Shown here piece by piece: positions 22,538 to 32,969 of a stretch of DNA of 32,969 bases. Made by a program: the position numbers and the translations under genes. Position 1 is the stretch's first letter. Every line of letters starts with the position of its first letter. The stretch is from Roridomyces roridus. Taxonomy: Eukaryota; Basidiomycota; Agaricomycetes; Agaricales; Mycenaceae. The DNA lies in contig JARKIF010000294.1 in the NCBI GenBank assembly GCA_029378245.1, positions 1-32,969 on the forward strand, read 5' to 3'. The notes beneath the pieces are model-generated. The model was not told where the DNA came from. It saw only the letters and a list, made by a program, of their open reading frames with translations, and searched no databases.

Positions 22538-25500
22538 ATGCAGGCTCAATCCACTCGCACTGAAGCTGCTACGACCTCTGCTCAAAGTCTCGCTGCGATA
22601 CAGACGTTGCTCCAAGCGAGTATTGGATGCATCACATTTCTAAGGTCTTTCTTTCTTTCTTCGTCGCGTCTTTCTTTGGCCTCATTCGTCTTCTGCAGGG
22701 ACCTCCTTCCTAGTGATAACTTTACAGACAGTCTGTTCCCCTCATTCGCGTCATCATCGTGCGCACTGACCTCGTTCCTCAAGGCCACTTTACTACCTCG
22801 GATGACTCGCCTTCGCTACTCTCGTCCTCGTCGGGTTCGTCTATAGACAGCTCGCGGAGTAACAATAGGAATGTGAATGGGTTCAAAATCATGGTGCGTG
22901 CCGCTACTCTCTCGTTCGTCGTCGCGTATACTGAGCGTGGGCCGACAGACTATGACGCGTGGGTACACGGATGAGGCGGACAAGCTCTTAAACTACCTGG
23001 TATGTCTCCTTTTTCTTCCTTTGCAGCCCGTTTGTGCTGACGATGACGCAGGAGTATGGAATATTCGACGCGTTGCAGAAGCAATACCTCCGTTCTTTCG
23101 TTTTCGCTATTTATCTCGTACGTATTCCTTCCAGAACCCCTCTACAGACGCTAAAGACGTTTTGTGTTCCAGGACGAGAAGGATCCTAACAAGTATGAGT
23201 GCATATATTCATATTTTTTGTCGTCTGACGGCTGTGATCAGCATTGTCGAGGCTTATACCTTCAATTTCCACGTACGTCTTGAATTGACTGTCCATTTCT
23301 TCCACTGACGTTCCGTAGTATCACAAGATTCCCGGCACGAACACCGTGGTCCCCATTATGAGTCTCGGCGACGATTTGGACAAACTGTCCCTCAAGGAGA
23401 AAGATCCCGTGGTCCAGGCGGCAAGGCGAGGGAAAGCACCGACGCTGAAGGATGTCAAGAAGAGCGTCAAGGTGCGTTCCGCATTGTATCCAATGCACGA
23501 GCTCAACGTTTTGTTCTAGACCTTACTCAAGACTCTTATCCATTCCACCACTCAAATGGACGTTTTGCCCAGTATGCATTTCTTTTCTCGCTTTGCATCC
23601 CAGACCTGACGTGCTTTCAGAACGTCGTTTTGCCGCTTTCAAGTTATACTACACGGATGAAACGCCTAGTGAATACGAACCGCCGCACTTTCATGCGGGT
23701 GATGCCAAGAAGGACAAGTGGTTCTTTATGACGCACGACCTGGACGAGGTTCCCGACAAATGGAGTGTTGGACAGCTCGATACAGGACATCATTCGTACG
23801 TCGCTGTTTTTTCCCCCAGCCCCTCCGTTTTTTGACGCTTGCTCCAAAGAGTTAATCTCAGTGTTGCTTCGATCGCTACATATCTCCCCTCTTCCACAGA
23901 GCACGAGAACGCCACGTTCACTGGTACCGTCAACGGTGCTTCAGCGCCCTCTCTAACCCCCGTCCAAGAGGCGTCCATTCGTTCGGAGCAGGCTGCCAAA
24001 CAGGCGCAAGATGCCGAGACGCGGAATGTCGTTTGGTCTGCGGATGCATCGGTCGAGGGCGATGACGCTGATGCGGAAGGTGAAGACGACCCTGATTATA
24101 CGAGAGGGCCCGACGGTACATTCGTGCCCATCGGCGTGCGGAACGAGGCGGGCGTCATCGGGCCCCTCCCGGTGAACTTGCTAGAGGAAGCGCACTTTGG
24201 AGGTTCTACCCAGCCAGTGCCTACTCGTCTCGATGACGTAGTGCGTGGATTAGATTGTTTGCGGCCTTGTTCTGACTGCCGAGATAGAATGCCTTGCAGC
24301 AATTTGACAGCACGGATATTGAGCAGACGCAGCAGTTCCCTGATACACCTACACCCAGCCAAAACTCTGGGCATCCGCCTACCTTGAGGGGCTCCTCCCC
24401 TTCGACGTCGAGTTTGCCCGTAAGCGGGTCGGAATTGTTCCAACGCAATGACTCTCTGCCTTCTTCCGATCCGGCGTCTCCGTTTACGAGTCCTGCTCCT
24501 GAGGAGGATATCGATACACAGATGCTTCAGGATCTCGCTCTTGCCAACCAGGTTATGACGGAGGATAGCGAGATGCTCGGTGCGTTCCTCCCTTTACCAT
24601 GTTACTCGTGCTCATTCGTTTTCTAGACATGGAGACCCAAGTGACGCCTGTCGAGTCTCAAGATCCCATTCAGTCGTTTGCGGACACTGATGATGATGCG
24701 GATGCCCCGATGGAGGATGGAGTCGAGGACATGCCCACGCCCAAGCCTGCCAAGAAGGCCCAGAAGAAGCCCCAGGTTGCGGACCGAGGTCTCAAGTGCG
24801 AATGTGAAATCGGGGTGAGTGGAATGCTTTCATGGGATACGCGTTCTCACAAGTATGTTAGATTACGGACGCTCAATGCTTCTGCGAGGCCTGTGGACGG
24901 TGGTATCATTTGTGGTGTGTTGGGTATGTGTATCGACATTCGTTTCGCATTCCTCTTTGACTTGCGCGTCGTAGGTTCCATTCGGATGAGGATGCCCGTC
25001 TTCCCGATGAATTCGTTTGCTTCGACTGCCGTGTTCGCGCTGATCTCTCCTGGGAGCTGATCAAAGTAGACCTGTACCCCAAGATGCTTTCCAAGTACAA
25101 GGATCTCGCTCTCTTTCGGTGAGTGCGTTACTGACTGTTCGACTCTTGGCTCATGCGTGCCAGACGAGCGATCAAGGTGGCGGAAATGAATAATCCGGGG
25201 AGCGTGGCGGACTTTGCGAAAGCTGTCGGTGAGTTTCCGGACTTTTTCTTCTCGTTCTCTTGGTCACGTTCACAGGATGCGACAATGTCCTTGCGCGACA
25301 ATTGTTCAAGCGGCTGGAGAACGAAGGTTCGTGGGCCAGTGGTGTCTGATCCGTGTCGCTCATTTTCCTAGGCTTCATCGTGGAACTGTCGACGGAGATT
25401 GACGACATCGGCTTCCCTCAGACGCGAGGCAAGGCGGTCAATGGCAAATCCAAGACCAAGGGCAAGCAACCTAAACAACGCAAGAATGTACAAAAGACGA

Positions 25501-25901
25501 AATATGCCTTCAATCGTGCTTCCCTCAAGACCGCCGAGTATGAGGCGTATTTCAATCCAGACCCGAGCGTTGAGAATCGGTTGTTGGACCTACCTCAGAC
25601 GGTGTGTGGTTTGTTTTCGTTTATGATAGACCAAGAGGATGTTGACGGTGGTGAGCAGAAAGCCACTCTCAAATCGCGCCAGACCCAGACTGCTCTCCCT
25701 CCTGTTCCTGACCAAGCGCACGATAACGATACCTCGATGGCTCCGCCCCCGCTCCCGATGATGATGATGGATGATGGCTCGCAGACACAGGATGAGAGCC
25801 AGGCAGTAGTGCATCTCAAGCGTCCGCTTTCGAATGATGGCGAGCGCCCAAAGAAGAAGATCAAGATTTCTCTTGTTCATGGCGTTGATTTGGCCGACTA
25901 G
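22538..25901 (+). CDS. HOP1: Meiotic HORMA-domain axis protein Hop1
   Basis: Eighteen exons splice into an unbroken 834-aa protein, several tiny (20, 31, 32, 37-nt class: 23173-23192, 23242-23272, 22699-22730). The N-terminal HORMA domain reads TTSAQSLAAIQTLLQASIGC, ITFLRDLLPSDNF, FKIMTMTRGYTDEADKLLNY, LEYGIFDALQKQYLRSFVFA, YTFNFHYHKIPGTNTVVP, RRFAAFKLYYTDETPSEYEP. A long acidic/Ser-rich linker follows. A PHD-type zinc finger spans 24780-25060: CECEIGITDAQCFCEACGRW, YHLWCVGFHSDEDARLPDEF, VCFDCR, with Cys4-His-Cys3-like ligands. It is followed by a winged-helix-like segment (SVADFAKAVGCDNVLARQLF, KRLENEGFIVEL) and a basic C-terminus (KSKTKGKQPKQRKNVQKTKY; RPKKKIKISL). It would sit on the meiotic chromosome axis and promote interhomologue recombination. 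Confidence 0.93.
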
Positions 25902-27015
25902 GCGAAGATTGGATTGTGCTGTTTTTGTCTGGTTTCTTTCTTTCTAGATTCGACCGACCGACCGCTTTGCTGGACTTGACCGATTCGACTTTTCTCTCTC
26001 TCTCCTCTCTGGAGCTTTCGAACGCAGCAGGACGAACGTGTGGATATTCGCTATGGACTTTTGGGAATGGACGCAATGGACGATAGAACATTAGTATGGA
26101 TGGAATGGAATGGAGTGTATGCGTGTACTCATGTATGTACCTGTAACGCGCTATACTAGCAGGCAATTCTCACTGCTATCATCCTCTTCTCAGGCTGTGA
26201 TTGAGTCTGATTCTGAATCCGGAATTTGGCTCTGTACAAGCTAAATTCAGGGGCATAGTCCAGGCACAGTACTATACGTATGCCCTTGCCTTCAGTGGCC
26301 CATTTGTGGACGCCGCTAATGCCAAAAATTGTGTCCCCGTCCCCACAGTACTTTCGACACCCCTCTGTTTTCGAATTTCGAGGCATCGAGGCAGTTTGAG
26401 TTGGCTTCGGTACTTAACGTTGCGGATCCTCGCAGGTTATTAGAGATGGACCCCCGGCACGGCACACGGGTATGTGTCTGGACTTGATTTGGGGTGTCTG
26501 CTACTTACTACGGCCGCATAAACTTCGTCAGAATATCGCACGAAAAGGCTGCGAAAAGCGAAGCCTGGAACGTGAACGGCCCATAATGGGGTGTCCGACG
26601 GTAGGCTCGCCGCGGCATGATCACGATGCCGGCCGTAATACTGCCGAGAACCTATAAAAGGCAGGACAGACCCGAAATGCTTTTTCTTCATCCCCTCATG
26701 GTCTCTCCTTCGTTCTCTTCAGTATCCTCGCTGTGAACGAACGCATCGTGGGGGCCCTCGCAGAAGATGAAGTAATGGTGCAAGGCATAGACTACACGTC
26801 CGTATCTCCCGACTGTTCTGACCCACAACTGCTTGGGCTCGTTAGCGTCGTGCACATTTTTTCTTTCATTGTTTTCATACGTACATGATAGAATCTATAC
26901 CCTTGCTTCGGAGATTACTTTGGAAAAAGAGGGTTCAGATGGAAACTTGACTTGTTTCGGTCGCCTTCCTTCGCTGCCAAACACTCACCACTTCCCTTTC
27001 TTTCTTCCGTTCACG
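25902..27015. other. Intergenic between HOP1 and DOA1
   Basis: About 1.1 kb with no supportable gene. It has a short GGAAT-type run near 26097-26115 and a good TATA element at 26653. A small unspliced RNA gene cannot be excluded, but I see no tRNA boxes. Confidence 0.4.
26653..26659 (+). promoter_or_regulatory. TATA box (TATAAAA)
   Basis: CCTATAAAAGGC is a textbook TATA element. It lies about 360 nt upstream of the DOA1 ATG, implying a long or spliced 5' UTR, or a separate short transcript. Confidence 0.45.
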
Positions 27016-30000
27016 ATGCCCTACAAGCTGTCGGCAACGCTGACCGGCCATACATCCGATGCACGTCCTGCTTGGGCCTGTACCGTTGCGAAATTCTAAC
27101 CAACGGATAGGTACGCGCACTGAGCACTCCGGCCGACGATCTCATCTTGTCGGCTTCTCGTGATTCCACTGCGATCGTGTGGCGGCGCGACTCTTCGACG
27201 ACGGGTTTCGCATCCGATTCAGTCTTTCACGCAAGTACACGATACGTGAACTCTGTCACCTACCTCCCTCCAACCGCCGATGCTCCAAAGGGTCGGGATT
27301 TCAGTCGAGTCGAACAAAGAATGTCATTGACGATTTTGGGTAGGTTACGCGGTCACTGGCGACCAGGACGGCGTGATCAATGTATACTCGCTTGAGCCCA
27401 CGAAGGATGACCCCGATTACACTCTTTTGGGCCACACTGGCAATGTCTGTGGATTGCGTACGACACCCGGGGGCGACATAATATCGTGTTCATGGGACTA
27501 GTGAGTTGTCTGTCTCACTCGGTTTACTGTTCCTCATGCACAAATGACAAGTACTGCGCGTGTCTGGAAGAACTTTAGTTCGGCGTACGAATTGAAGGGG
27601 CACGAGAACAGTGTCTGGGATATTCTGGCGGTAAACGAGGACGAGTTTATCACTGGTGCGTTCAATTGCTATTCTCATCGCGCCTCGTTGCTCAAAGTCC
27701 TCAACTAGCTTCTGCCGACAAGACCATCAAGCTGTGGAAGCAGCACAAGGTCATGCAGACCTTCCCCGGACACAACGCCGTCGTCCGTTCGTTGGCGCAC
27801 ATTCCAGACATCGGCTTTGCATCTTGCGCGGACAAGTCAGTTGCTTCCACGTCGCTATCGCCTTCTTTTACCGATCTTTACCAGTGAGATACGCGTCTGG
27901 TCCTTTGGTGGCGACCTCATCCAAACGCTGACGGGCCACACGTCGTTCATATACCGATTAGCGGTTCTGCCTAGCGGAGACCTTGTTTCGTCCAGCGAGG
28001 ATCGCAGTGTGAGGATATGGAAAGGTGCGTGCTTCGTTCTCCAAGTAGCTTCCCTTGTGACGCGTCAAAATAGATGGCGAATGTGTACAAGTCTTGGTGC
28101 ATCCTGCTATTTCGGTTTGGACTGTCTCTACCCTTCCCAACGGCGATATTGTCAGTGGCTCAAGCGACAAAATCGTCCGCGTATTCAGTGCCTCGGAAGA
28201 TCGGTGGGCTTCTGAAGAGGAGGTCAAAGCTTACGACGATGTGGTCGCCCAGCAATCCTTGTCGTCCCACGAGGTGGAGCAAGTCAAGGTGGAGACCATG
28301 GATGCTCTCAATACTCCTGGTACTCATCTTTTTTTTACCCGCATTCTCTCGTTTTTCTGACCGTGTTCAAGGCAGAATCGGTCAGACCAAGCTGATATTG
28401 AATGGGGATGTAACAGAAGTGTATAGCGTAAGTTTCCGATGTATTCTCCCGAGATTTTACTGACAGTCAGAACCTAGTGGGACGGCTCCGTCTGGCAAAG
28501 GATCGGAGAACGCGCGGAAGGGCCGTCTAGCGGGGAGAAGACGAAAACCTTGTTTGAGGGCCAGGAATGGGATTACGTTTGGAACGTTGCACTCGAAGAC
28601 GGAGCGCCATCCTTGAAGCTGCCTTTCAACGTTTCCGGTATGCACACTTGCCTTTTTACTCTTGCGTAACTGACGGCCTTGCAGAGAACCCCGCCGCAGC
28701 CGCCCAGCGCTTCTTGGAGAGGAACAATCTTCCAGTAGCGCACGTGAATACGATAGTGGACTATATTTACCAGAATACCCCTGGTGAAACACTCGGAACT
28801 GGCGGTGGTGAGCAATACGTCGATCCGTTCACAGGCAAGCGAGTCTCCTGTTGTCCGCTCTAGTCCACTAACTGGCCCGCAGGAGCATCACGGTACCAAA
28901 GTTCTGCAGCTTCCGCGCCCTCTGCCCCCGCCTCTTCGTACATGGACCCGTACACTGGCGCCTCACGATACACTGGTGCACCTCCACCTGCGGCTGCTGC
29001 TCCTGCATCCAGCTTCCAAGACCCGTATACGGGCGCATCGCGGTACTCTGGCGCGCCTCAGCCAGCCCCTGCCAAGCCTGCTGGGATCTTGCCTATGCTG
29101 CAACCTGTTCTCCTCAAAGAGGGTAATCTGTCGGCGATGCGGTCCAAGATCCATCAGCACAACGACGGGCTGCAAAATGAGATTGTACGTGAATGATTCT
29201 TGAGTGTGTAGTGTGCTAACTATTCTGTCGCAGTCGACTTCTTCGCTCGCGTTTTATCCTGAAGAAGGCCGGTCGGTTGACGAAGCCTTTGCCTATGTCG
29301 AGAAATGCGCGGCGTCAAAGCGGCCGACCAACCCTCTTGGGAGTGTCCATATCGAGACCCTTATCTCAGTGCTGGAGCGTTGGCCTGCGGGTATAATACT
29401 CCCGAGTACGTGCCTGTCTTCCGAAATACCAGCGTTAACGAGAGTCGTTACTTAGTTTTGGACCTCTCCCGCCTCATTGTAGCGTATTGCCCTGAAGCTG
29501 TCAAAGCTGCAGGCCTCAAGGAACGGTTATTCGAAGCCCTGTTCAAGGCCTCCGAGTGGCCTACGCCGTGGGTCAAATCGCCCACGAAACCTGTCGAGAC
29601 GAATATTATGCTGGTGTTCCGTGCGTTGGCGAACGTTGCGCAGGAGGCGTCTGGAGCGGCAGATGGGCCCTGGATTGGTCAGGTACGCGCGTCAATTTGT
29701 GCCTTGAATGACCTAATAATGTGTGGATTTAGATGCTGAAAACAGTGTCGGATGCGTCGTATGCGACGCTTTCGCCGTCGCAGCGGAAGCCGTTGGCGAC
29801 CATGTTGCTCAAGTGAGTGCTGTATGACCTTGACCTGATTTGGAATCTCAATTGTACTAGTATCTCGTGTGTTACGCTGTTCACGCCGTTGGACGCTGTG
29901 GGTCGGGGACTTCATCTCGCGATGATATTCCAGGCTTTGGAGGATAAAGCCGATTCGGAGAGCGCGTATCGTGCTTTGGTGGGACTCGGGAACGTCGTCA

Positions 30001-30203
30001 GTGGTCTCACGCGTATTATGATTCCGCCTTCCTGACATTCCATGTAGATGTACGCGTCAAAGCAGCAAAGTAACCCTCTCGACGGCGCGCAGGCTGCCCA
30101 GGTAACGCGGTCTATGCGCGACTTGCCCACACGGTTCCCCGAAGACCGATTCCGGAACCTCGTCGTTGAGATCTCCGCGTTACTCGTCTCTGGGGTGTTG
30201 TAA
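27016..30203 (+). CDS. DOA1: Doa1/Ufd3/PLAA ubiquitin-binding Cdc48 cofactor
   Basis: Sixteen exons give an unbroken 807-aa protein, MPYKLSATLTGHTSD to LLVSGVL. The N-terminal WD40 propeller has repeats ending SRDSTAIVW, VTGDQDGVINVY, CSWDYTARVW, ASADKTIKLW, SCADNSEIRVW, SSSEDRSVRIW and GSSDKIVRVF. The central PFU ubiquitin-binding domain includes KLILNGDVTEVYSWDGSVWQ, GQEWDYVWNVALEDGAPSLK and NPAAAAQRFLERNNLP. Next are three DP(F/Y)TGASRY repeats in a Pro/Ala linker, then the C-terminal PUL domain (ILPMLQPVLLKEGNLSAMRS to RSMRDLPTRFPEDRFRN) that binds Cdc48/p97. It acts in ubiquitin homeostasis and mitochondrial or ribosome-associated quality control. Introns 27061-27110 and 28835-28882 are GC-AG and are needed for the frame. 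Confidence 0.94.
27061..27110 (+). other. GC-AG intron 1 of DOA1
   Basis: The donor CCGAT|gcacgt and acceptor ggatag join LTGHTSD to VRALSTPADD in phase 0. The nearby GT would break the frame of an otherwise perfect 16-exon gene. Confidence 0.8.
28835..28882 (+). other. GC-AG intron 10 of DOA1
   Basis: The donor ACAG|gcaagc fits the strong AG|GCAAG consensus of GC introns; acceptor cccgcag. It joins DPFTG to ASRYQSS, matching the two following DPYTGASRY repeats. Confidence 0.85.
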
Positions 30204-30337
30204 ATAGGTGTGTATTGCCAGTGTGTTATTAGAAATGGTGTTTCGAATCTCTTTTGGGTGTGCCGCTGCCGTTCGGGGCGGCCTTGGGATTTTTTTTGGG
30301 GGGACTGTATGTAGACAGAGATGCATGTACCAAAAAG

Positions 30338-30355
30338 TAGGGTTAGGGTTAGGGG
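30338..30355 (+). promoter_or_regulatory. Telomere-like repeat / telobox
   Basis: TAGGGTTAGGGTTAGGGG, about two and a half TTAGGG units, stands about 50 nt upstream of the next start codon and directly abuts a TATAAA at 30356-30361. TTAGGG is the usual telomere unit of these fungi. Short copies in promoters (teloboxes) are bound by Tbf1/Teb1-type Myb proteins in other fungi; function here is inference. Confidence 0.65.
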
Positions 30356-30361
30356 TATAAA
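30356..30361 (+). promoter_or_regulatory. TATA box of histidine-phosphatase gene
   Basis: TATAAA directly follows the telobox, 44 nt before the ATG at 30405. Confidence 0.5.
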
Positions 30362-30404
30362 CACTCTTTGCTCTTTATCAGATCTTCCAAATCCCTCTCC
30401 ATTC

Positions 30405-31194
30405 ATGACTGAGCCAGCTGTGAGGGTGTATGTGGTTCGACATGGGGAGACGAGGGAGAATAGGGAGGAGATTATTCAGGGACAGATGGACACGGATTTG
30501 AATGATGTTGGGCTGAGGCAAGTGGGGAGGGTTGCGGATGCGCTGAGGTCGACGGTGCATTTTGATGCGGCGTATAGTAGTGATTTGAAGAGGGCGTTCC
30601 AGGTGAGTGTGGTTTGGTACAGTATCGGCCTGTGAGGTTGATGACTTTTAAACTCTTAGACTGGGGAGATGATATTGGCTCATCGGGAGGATATACAGAT
30701 TCGGGCGGAGCAGGATCTTAGGGAGAGGGTAAGCATGTCTGTCTGTCTTGGATATTGGAGTTTGGACTAACCCGCGCAATGACAGTGTTTCGGAGATCTT
30801 GAAGGACAGAAACGGGGCGCGGACTTCAAGGCGGCGCTTGCTTTGAGCACGACTGCGGAGAGTGCTGATGCGTTTTCTGCTCGTGCGGTCGGGTGGTGGA
30901 AAAAGGCGATTTTGCAGCGGACTTTGGGGATGCCGGCGCAGGCGGAGGCGTACAATGTCTTGGTGACGAGCCACGGTGCTTTATTGCTACGCTCCTTCAT
31001 GGGTTGGTAGGGAGTGGCAAGGTAAAGTGTGGGCCGGGTGTTGAAATTGGGAGGGTTCCCAATACGTCGGTTACGATCGTAGAGGTGGAGAGGGATGGGT
31101 TGGGACGGTTGTGCAATTCGGGGACTATGGGCATTTGACCAGGAAGATGGAGGGTGAGATGGTAGACAATGTGGATCAGGTCGGCAGCGTTTAG
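30405..31194 (+). CDS. Histidine phosphatase, phosphoglycerate mutase-like (frame-disrupted)
   Basis: Branch-1 histidine phosphatase, probably a small-molecule phosphatase rather than glycolytic mutase. MTEPAVRVYVVRHGETRENR carries the catalytic RHGE; YSSDLKRAFQTGEMI and RERCFGDLEGQKRG follow, the latter with the acid residue; the second catalytic His is in NVLVTSHGALIATLLHGLVG. The end reads GPGVEIGRVPNTSVTIVEVE, then VVQFGDYGHLTRKMEGEMVD and DNVDQVGSV with TAG at 31192. Introns 30603-30659 and 30729-30785. Two one-base losses, near 30983 (after GGTGCTTT) and 31112, break exon 3; the segments on either side are clearly one protein. About 230 residues when read through. Confidence 0.8.
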
Positions 31195-31552
31195 ATTAGA
31201 GACACGCACTGCCTTTTCAACAGCTTTTTGGTTCAATTATGGGTTTCTGCTTCCTTATGTGCTGCGGACGAGAGAGCGAATTTCAGGCACAAGACCCTTA
31301 ATGCTCGAAGACTCGGAAATTTGGGGGAAAAGGCCATGAGACGTTCGAAGGCAGGCAGCACGACTTGAGCTGCCGTCAAGTAGAATAATTCGAGAGTGTG
31401 TCCGAGTCGAGGCCGAGAGCTGCCGAGAGGTGTGGATCACTTCCGGTCATGACCGTGTTTGCCAAGCAAGGCAGTGCATATGATAGTTTGTTCCGTCATT
31501 GCTGTCTGTACATAACCCGTCCACTCATTTCTCCTCTGTCTCTCCCACCTCC
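31195..31552. other. Intergenic upstream of CAX gene
   Basis: Promoter region of the antiporter gene; no coding frame or motif is supportable. Confidence 0.45.
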
Positions 31553-32969
31553 ATGTCCTCTGAAACAGCACCCCTCCTACCCAACGCAAATGGAAATGGA
31601 TCAACATCGCCAACACTGGTCCACCGCGTCAAAGCCCTGATTGCGGCCGAGGGCGAACCGTCATGGGGCAAATCCTACCGATACTTTCTCCTCGAATCCT
31701 ATCTCACCTGCTACTCTTGTTCATCCCGTTGAGCATGGTAGCCCACTACTCCAACTGGGACGCCGCCCTCCGCTTCAGTTTCAGCTTTATCGCTATCATC
31801 CCGCTCGCCAAGGTGAGTGCTAGCGCCACACGGAAACTTTCCGAAGCTCATCCCCATGCAGTTACTTGGTGAGGCGACAGACCAAATGTCGTCCAAGCTG
31901 GGTCAGACTTTGGCTGGTCTTCTTAATGCGTCTTTTGGCAATGCTGTGGAGATTATCGTTGGAGTTGCGGCTCTCTTGCAAAGTGCGTCTATTGTCTCCC
32001 TACTGTCTCACAAAGCTGAATTCAATTAGACGAACTCCGGATTGTGCAGACTTCTGTACGCTGCGTTTCATCTTCATGTATTTGCTCAAAACCGTGTGGC
32101 AGATGCTGGGCTCTATCCTGTCCAACTTGCTCCTGGTTTGGGATGCTCTTCTTGGCTGCCGGGTTCAAATTCAAGGAAAGCAATTTCCAGGTCACTGCGG
32201 CTCAAGCGTGAGCGCCTTTTCCCTCCGCAATCTTCTCATCTCACTTTCTTGCAGTTCGAGTTCTGTACGTGTCGTAGTCTAATTCTGTTGCGAATACTTG
32301 GCTGACATGGTCTAGCTGATGACTTTGGCTTGCATCAGTGCGCAACACCATATTCTCTCTCGAACTTGTTCTCATTTCATTTAGCCCTCGTTATTCCTGC
32401 GGCGTATCACAGTACAATGCTGGAGGCCAACAACGCTGCCAACGACAACTCGTTGATGCGATTCTTCTCTGTCCCGGATGAGACGCAAGATCCCGGTCTG
32501 CTTGCCATCTCCCGAGGCACTTCGATTCTTCTACTTGGTGTCTACGTCGCCTACTTGGCCTTCCAGGTATGTCTTTTTGAAAAGTTCAAAACCGGCACTG
32601 ACGGTTTCTAGCTGAAAACTCATGCGTACCTCTTCGAGGCTGAAGAACAAGAGGCCGAAACTCCGAACATGAGCGTTGTCTCGGCAGGAGTCGCGTCAGT
32701 TCATTGTCATGTGATCGTTCATTTTGGTAATCCTTCTTCAGTTTGCTCGCAACTACAGTCGTGACTGCCTTCTGCGCGGATATCTGTAGGGTTTCGCGCT
32801 CAATTTTGATTGTCGTCTTGCTCACTAGAAACAGTGGTTGCTTCCATTGAGGAGACGGCTGAGCGGTATCATATTCCCAAACCGTTTATTGGTTTGATTC
32901 TTCTGCCGATTGTGGTGAGTATGATTTGCTCTCGTTTTCGTGTGCTTAATCTGTTTTTTAGTCCAATGC
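31553..32969 (+). CDS. CAX-type Ca2+/H+ antiporter, 3' truncated by window (frame-disrupted)
   Basis: Vacuolar Ca2+ (or Mn2+)/H+ exchanger. MSSETAPLLPNANGNGS starts a cytosolic N-terminus, then membrane helices: HLLLLFIPLSMVAHYSNWDA, LRFSFSFIAIIPLAK, then the CAX ion-binding signature LLNASFGNAVEIIVGVAALL, NELRIVQTSMLGSILSNLLL, LTLVIPAAYHSTML, GTSILLLGVYVAYLAFQLKT, GVALLATTVVTAFCADILVA and SIEETAERYHIPKPFIGLI, ending in the second repeat LLPIVSNA at the edge. Ten introns of about 45-60 nt are resolved, for example 31813-31861, 32265-32315, 32567-32612 and 32786-32834. Frame breaks lie near 31716 (one base lost) and 32139-32142, where GTTTGGGATG stands for an expected GTTTTGGGGATG. Confidence 0.85.

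Noticed and set aside
25593..25626. Possible short intron near the end of HOP1 (gtgtgt...gatag)
   Set aside because: It would be only about 28 nt and would break the frame, which is open to the stop at 25899 without it.
30338..30355. Chromosome end or telomere
   Set aside because: Fewer than three TTAGGG units lie between two ordinary genes, so this is an interstitial element.

Overview
The window is nuclear DNA of a filamentous basidiomycete, most likely an agaricomycete. Genes are dense and on both strands. Almost every gene is cut by many short introns (about 45 to 60 nt, GT-AG with a minority of GC-AG). The gene set is typically fungal: a eukaryotic-type RNA silencing polymerase, a YTH m6A reader, a PHD-containing Hop1, fungal lumazine synthase and a vacuolar-type CAX antiporter. 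The genus cannot be fixed from sequence alone.

Layout, left to right. 1-1.4 kb holds nothing certain. HYPK (NatA partner) lies at 1.4-1.8 kb (+). Two related alpha/beta-hydrolases stand in tandem at 2.4-5.2 kb (-). A Nopp140/SRP40-type nucleolar protein (5.6-7.2 kb, -) is divergently arranged with a Gtr1/RagA GTPase (7.4-8.5 kb, +), which is followed almost without a gap by lumazine synthase RIB4 (8.6-9.3 kb, +). A mosaic of gene scraps fills 9.3-10.5 kb: pieces of the neighbouring LRR gene, of the RdRP 3' end and of the RPA70 N-terminal domain. Then come an RNA-dependent RNA polymerase (10.5-15.0 kb, -), an F-box-like/LRR protein (15.2-16.6 kb, -), an F-box/WD40 SCF adaptor (16.8-18.7 kb, -), a YTH-domain protein (19.6-22.1 kb, +), the meiotic axis protein Hop1 (22.5-25.9 kb, +), the Cdc48 cofactor Doa1/Ufd3 (27.0-30.2 kb, +), a histidine-phosphatase (phosphoglycerate mutase-like) protein (30.4-31.2 kb, +) and the first ten exons and the start of an eleventh of a Ca2+/H+ antiporter (31.55 kb to the edge, +).

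The genes do not form one pathway; this is ordinary housekeeping and regulatory content. Common themes are growth control (Gtr1, Nopp140, HYPK), ubiquitin (F-box proteins, Doa1) and RNA regulation (RdRP, YTH).

Two things stand out. First, conserved genes at 1.4-9.3 kb and 30.4-32.2 kb carry many one-base frame breaks, mostly shortened homopolymers, with two more in the RdRP, while the genes from 15.2 to 30.2 kb splice into perfect reading frames. This looks more like uneven sequence quality than pseudogenes. Second, the mosaic at 9.33-10.5 kb looks like a template-switch or fragment-capture product joined directly to the RIB4 stop codon. I did not find a convincing undescribed molecular system.
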